A stretch of 9,113 nt of DNA from Lactobacillus sp. (GTDB taxonomy: Bacteria; Bacillota; Bacilli; Lactobacillales; Lactobacillaceae): contig DMZB01000082.1 of assembly GCA_003482405.1 (NCBI GenBank), positions 1 to 9,113 on the forward strand, read 5' to 3'. The notes beneath the pieces are model-generated. The model had not been told where the DNA came from. It searched no databases and saw only the letters and a list, made by a program, of their open reading frames with translations. Below, in pieces: positions 7,922-9,113 of the stretch. Position 1 is the stretch's first letter, and every line of letters starts with the position of its first letter. The position numbers and the translations under genes are program-made.

Positions 7922-7950
7922 ATCATAATGTCTTAAGCTGTAAAATGCAA
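7922..7950 (-). promoter_or_regulatory. rpoE: Sigma-A promoter of rpoE
   Basis: On the minus strand TTGCAT (7950-7945), a 17-base spacer, then TATGAT (7927-7922). The -35 lies inside the last codons of the upstream DUF1934 gene. The start would fall near 7915, which also excludes ATG 7918 as the translation start of this transcript. Confidence 0.75.
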
Positions 7951-8364
7951 TCTAATTTGATAATCACCGATCAATTGTTCACCCGCCAAGAGCTGATAAT
8001 CAACTGCAATCCGGCCAGCTGACAGATCGTCGCTGAGACGTACGCTCAAGCCTGAGGTCGCGACCTCCACTGCCATCGTGCCATAAGGCGTGCGGTATTG
8101 TGTTGTGACGGCTTTACCGGTCAAAAAGTGAAGTTTTAAGCCATTTTCACCGGACCGCGTCAAAGTGACATCATTTTGCCCGTTCAGTTTGAACGTCACC
8201 GGCGTTGGCTGTCCGTTATCGTCTTCCACATAGCGTAAATAGACGTTACCATTTACAATCACCAATCGACCCGGTAAGTCAAAATCAAACTGTTCGGTTT
8301 GATCATCTTGCGTGATGTTCGTTAATAAATGAACCGTGACATCTTGCTCTAAATGTTCTGTCAA
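7933..8364 (-). CDS. ywiB: DUF1934 (YwiB-like) calycin-fold protein
   Basis: Conserved Firmicutes protein of unknown biochemical role. The 143 residues are soluble, with no signal peptide or membrane segment. They read as a regular series of beta strands: [102 protein letters not shown]. This order fits the beta-barrel of the DUF1934/YwiB family; the 'YRTPYGTM' segment is the most family-like stretch. Translation starts at TTG 8364, six bases after a perfect AAGGAGG. It is the first gene of the minus-strand block, 44 bases ahead of rpoE, so the two are probably co-transcribed in part, although rpoE also has its own promoter. No active-site residues can be proposed. Confidence 0.85.
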   Translation of the reverse strand: MTEHLEQDVTVHLLTNITQDDQTEQFDFDLPGRLVIVNGNVYLRYVEDDNGQPTPVTFKLNGQNDVTLTRSGENGLKLHFLTGKAVTTQYRTPYGTMAVEVATSGLSVRLSDDLSAGRIAVDYQLLAGEQLIGDYQIRLHFTA

Positions 8365-8370
8365 AGGGAA

Positions 8371-8377
8371 CCTCCTT
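8371..8377 (-). promoter_or_regulatory. ywiB: Ribosome binding site fixing the TTG start of the DUF1934 gene
   Basis: AAGGAGG on the minus strand, six bases before TTG 8364; the optimal sequence and spacing decide this start. Confidence 0.85.
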
Positions 8378-8391
8378 AAATATTAGTTGCC

Positions 8392-8420
8392 AATATTTTT
8401 CATCATTAAATTAAAGACAA
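8392..8420 (-). promoter_or_regulatory. ywiB: Possible promoter of the DUF1934 gene
   Basis: On the minus strand TTGTCT (8420-8415), a 17-base spacer, then AATATT (8397-8392), a four-of-six match. The -35 is part of a small inverted repeat GACAA-TATT-TTGTC (8416-8429), and CAATATTTT is repeated at 8391 and 8418. Confidence 0.45.
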
Positions 8421-8445
8421 TATTTTGTCGGTTGTAACAGCATCG

Positions 8446-8475
8446 TTGTATTGAATGTCAGTTAAAAATTATAAC
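8446..8475 (+). promoter_or_regulatory. Possible distal plus-strand promoter
   Basis: TTGTAT (8446-8451), an 18-base spacer, then TATAAC (8470-8475). If used, the transcript would begin near 8482 and carry the nested repeat at 8500-8552 in a leader of about 240 bases to lipL. Confidence 0.35.
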
Positions 8476-8499
8476 GCACTTTATGCAAAAATCCATAAA

Positions 8500-8552
8500 T
8501 GAAACCTTAGCTGATTTATATCTGAAATATCAGTGGTACAGCTTATGTTTCA
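8500..8552. repeat. Nested inverted repeat upstream of lipL
   Basis: Three concentric pairs of arms: TGAAAC/GTTTCA (8500-8505, 8547-8552), AGCTG/CAGCT (8509-8513, 8539-8543) and CTGA/TCAG (8522-8525, 8530-8533) closing an AATA loop, with internal loops of 3x3 and 8x5 bases. No U tract follows on the plus strand, so it does not look like a plain terminator. Confidence 0.5.
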
Positions 8553-8565
8553 AACCGCTTCACTA

Positions 8566-8594
8566 ATGCAGACCACCTTCAGATTCGGTATAAT
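8566..8594 (+). promoter_or_regulatory. lipL: Probable lipL promoter
   Basis: A perfect TATAAT at 8589-8594 with a poor -35 (ATGCAG, 8566-8571) at 17 bases. The predicted leader to the lipL ATG is about 120 bases. The weak -35 suggests low activity or an activator. Confidence 0.55.
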
Positions 8595-8625
8595 GAAAGT
8601 AGTTGCGTAATAACGCTGAATAAGT

Positions 8626-8652
8626 TTAGTACCATGTTAGTGGCATATTAGT
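8626..8652 (+). repeat. Three TTAGT repeats spaced 11 bases apart
   Basis: TTAGT at 8626-8630, 8637-8641 and 8648-8652, exactly 11 bases from start to start, close to one DNA helical turn. The complement ACTAA recurs at 8562-8566 and 8681-8685. Confidence 0.45.
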
Positions 8653-8685
8653 GACTGCTCATGACACTCACTTCAAAGCCACTAA
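8637..8685 (+). promoter_or_regulatory. lipL: Two-tier hairpin in the lipL leader
   Basis: TTAGTGGC (8637-8644) pairs perfectly with GCCACTAA (8678-8685). Inside, after a symmetric 5x5 loop, AGTGA (8650-8654) pairs with TCACT (8668-8672). It lies 35 bases before the ATG and lacks a U tract, so any regulatory role would more likely be on translation or RNA stability than termination. Confidence 0.5.
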
Positions 8686-8720
8686 TCTTGGCATAAATTA
8701 TTAAGAAATCAGGTAATCAC

Positions 8721-9113
8721 ATGATTGACGCGCTTGCATTAGCCCCGACCACAATGCTGCTGTCTCAACACTTCAAGCAAGCCGATGGGTTGGCCACATT
8801 TTCAAACATGAATGCATTATTAAGCCTCATTGAACACGAACAACAACCACTCCTTCATTTCTGGTTGCTGGATAACACGGTGATTATGGGACTTCGTGAT
8901 GCTGATGTGCCTCATCTGGCAGATGCCTATAAAGTGTTAACAGACCGTGGCTATAGCGGCTTCATCCGCAATTCAGGGGGACTAGCTGTTGTTGCCGACC
9001 CTGGTGTCCTAAACATCAGTCTGTTTTTCCCACCAAGTTTAGTCAAACTTGGTGTTGACGCCGCTTATGATCAAATGAAATTACTCGTCGACCGCTGTCC
9101 CTTATACACATCC
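8721..9113 (+). CDS. lipL: Lipoyl/octanoyl transferase, LipL-like, N-terminal part (cut by window edge)
   Basis: Member of the biotin/lipoate A/B protein ligase fold. LipL moves an octanoyl or lipoyl group between carrier proteins (GcvH to E2 subunits of 2-oxoacid dehydrogenases). The 131 residues visible show TVIMGLRD (53-60) and the lipoate-binding signature RNSGGLAVVADPGVLNISL (83-101). The 'SGGLAVV.D.GVLN.S' form is that of LipL and not of LplA, which has 'GGGAVxHDxGNLN'. The catalytic cysteine expected near residue 150 is beyond the right edge, so LipL cannot be fully separated from a lipoate-protein ligase or LipM. ATG 8721 is the only Met/Val/Leu-type start after the in-frame stop at 8694; its ribosome binding site (AGG at 8711-8713) is weak. 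It is divergent from the DUF1934 gene and may be controlled by its structured leader. Confidence 0.8.
   Translation, partial: MIDALALAPTTMLLSQHFKQADGLATFSNMNALLSLIEHEQQPLLHFWLLDNTVIMGLRDADVPHLADAYKVLTDRGYSGFIRNSGGLAVVADPGVLNISLFFPPSLVKLGVDAAYDQMKLLVDRCPLYTS

Larger units (their letters stand above)
8365..8720. other. Structured divergent intergenic region (DUF1934 gene / lipL)
   Basis: The 356 bases hold no gene I can support. From left to right: the DUF1934 ribosome binding site and possible promoter; a possible plus-strand promoter at 8446-8475; a nested inverted repeat at 8500-8552; a TATAAT box at 8589-8594; three TTAGT repeats at 8626-8652; and a two-tier hairpin at 8637-8685. No tRNA or known riboswitch pattern is recognised. 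Confidence 0.6.

Noticed and set aside
8483..8566. Small plus-strand frame of 27 codons starting MQKSINETLADLYLK
   Set aside because: No ribosome binding site, and it lies across the nested inverted repeat. Leaderless translation from the possible promoter at 8446-8475 is conceivable but unsupported.
8626..8641. TTAGTACC resembling half of a FapR fatty-acid regulator site near lipL
   Set aside because: FapR sites are inverted repeats; here the second copy is in direct orientation, and lactic acid bacteria generally use FabT and not FapR.

Overview
The window looks like a chromosomal, housekeeping stretch from a lactic acid bacterium of the Lactobacillaceae; the exact genus cannot be fixed from the sequence. 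The signs are the gene set and order (DUF1934 gene, rpoE delta subunit, pyrG, murA, type B ribosomal protein L31), strong AGGAGG-type ribosome binding sites, TTG starts on three of the genes, a moderate GC content, and lactobacillus-like protein N-termini (for example the delta subunit beginning ELKIFEGQ after its TTG start).

Layout: (1) 1-344, minus strand, the N-terminal part of a class A sortase running off the left edge. (2) 509-1741, plus strand, a 12-helix MdtG/PmrA-like drug exporter. (3) A bidirectional terminator at 1752-1811, then 1900-3315, minus strand, a 14-helix EmrB/QacA-type (DHA2) exporter convergent with the first. (4) A minus-strand housekeeping block read right to left: ywiB-like DUF1934 gene (8364-7933), rpoE (7888-7289), pyrG (7060-5447), murA (5113-3830) and rpmE2 (3697-3452). 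pyrG and rpmE2 end at clear intrinsic terminators, and rpoE, pyrG, murA and rpmE2 each have a recognisable sigma-A type promoter, so this is a cluster of separately started units more than one operon. (5) 8365-8720, a structured 356-base divergent intergenic region. (6) 8721-9113, plus strand, the start of a LipL-type lipoyl/octanoyl transferase running off the right edge.

How the genes relate: the block joins transcription (delta), CTP synthesis (PyrG), the first committed step of peptidoglycan synthesis (MurA) and translation (L31). The two pumps and the sortase are cell-envelope functions flanking it.

The best points for a second look are: a complete CTP-sensing pyrG leader (start at GGGC plus an attenuator carrying GCUCCC); a MurA whose catalytic-loop cysteine is aspartate, which predicts fosfomycin insensitivity; the absence of rho between murA and the L31 gene; and the hairpins and 11-base-spaced TTAGT repeats upstream of lipL. 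I see no phage, insertion sequence, CRISPR array, tRNA or rRNA, and no clearly new multi-gene system.
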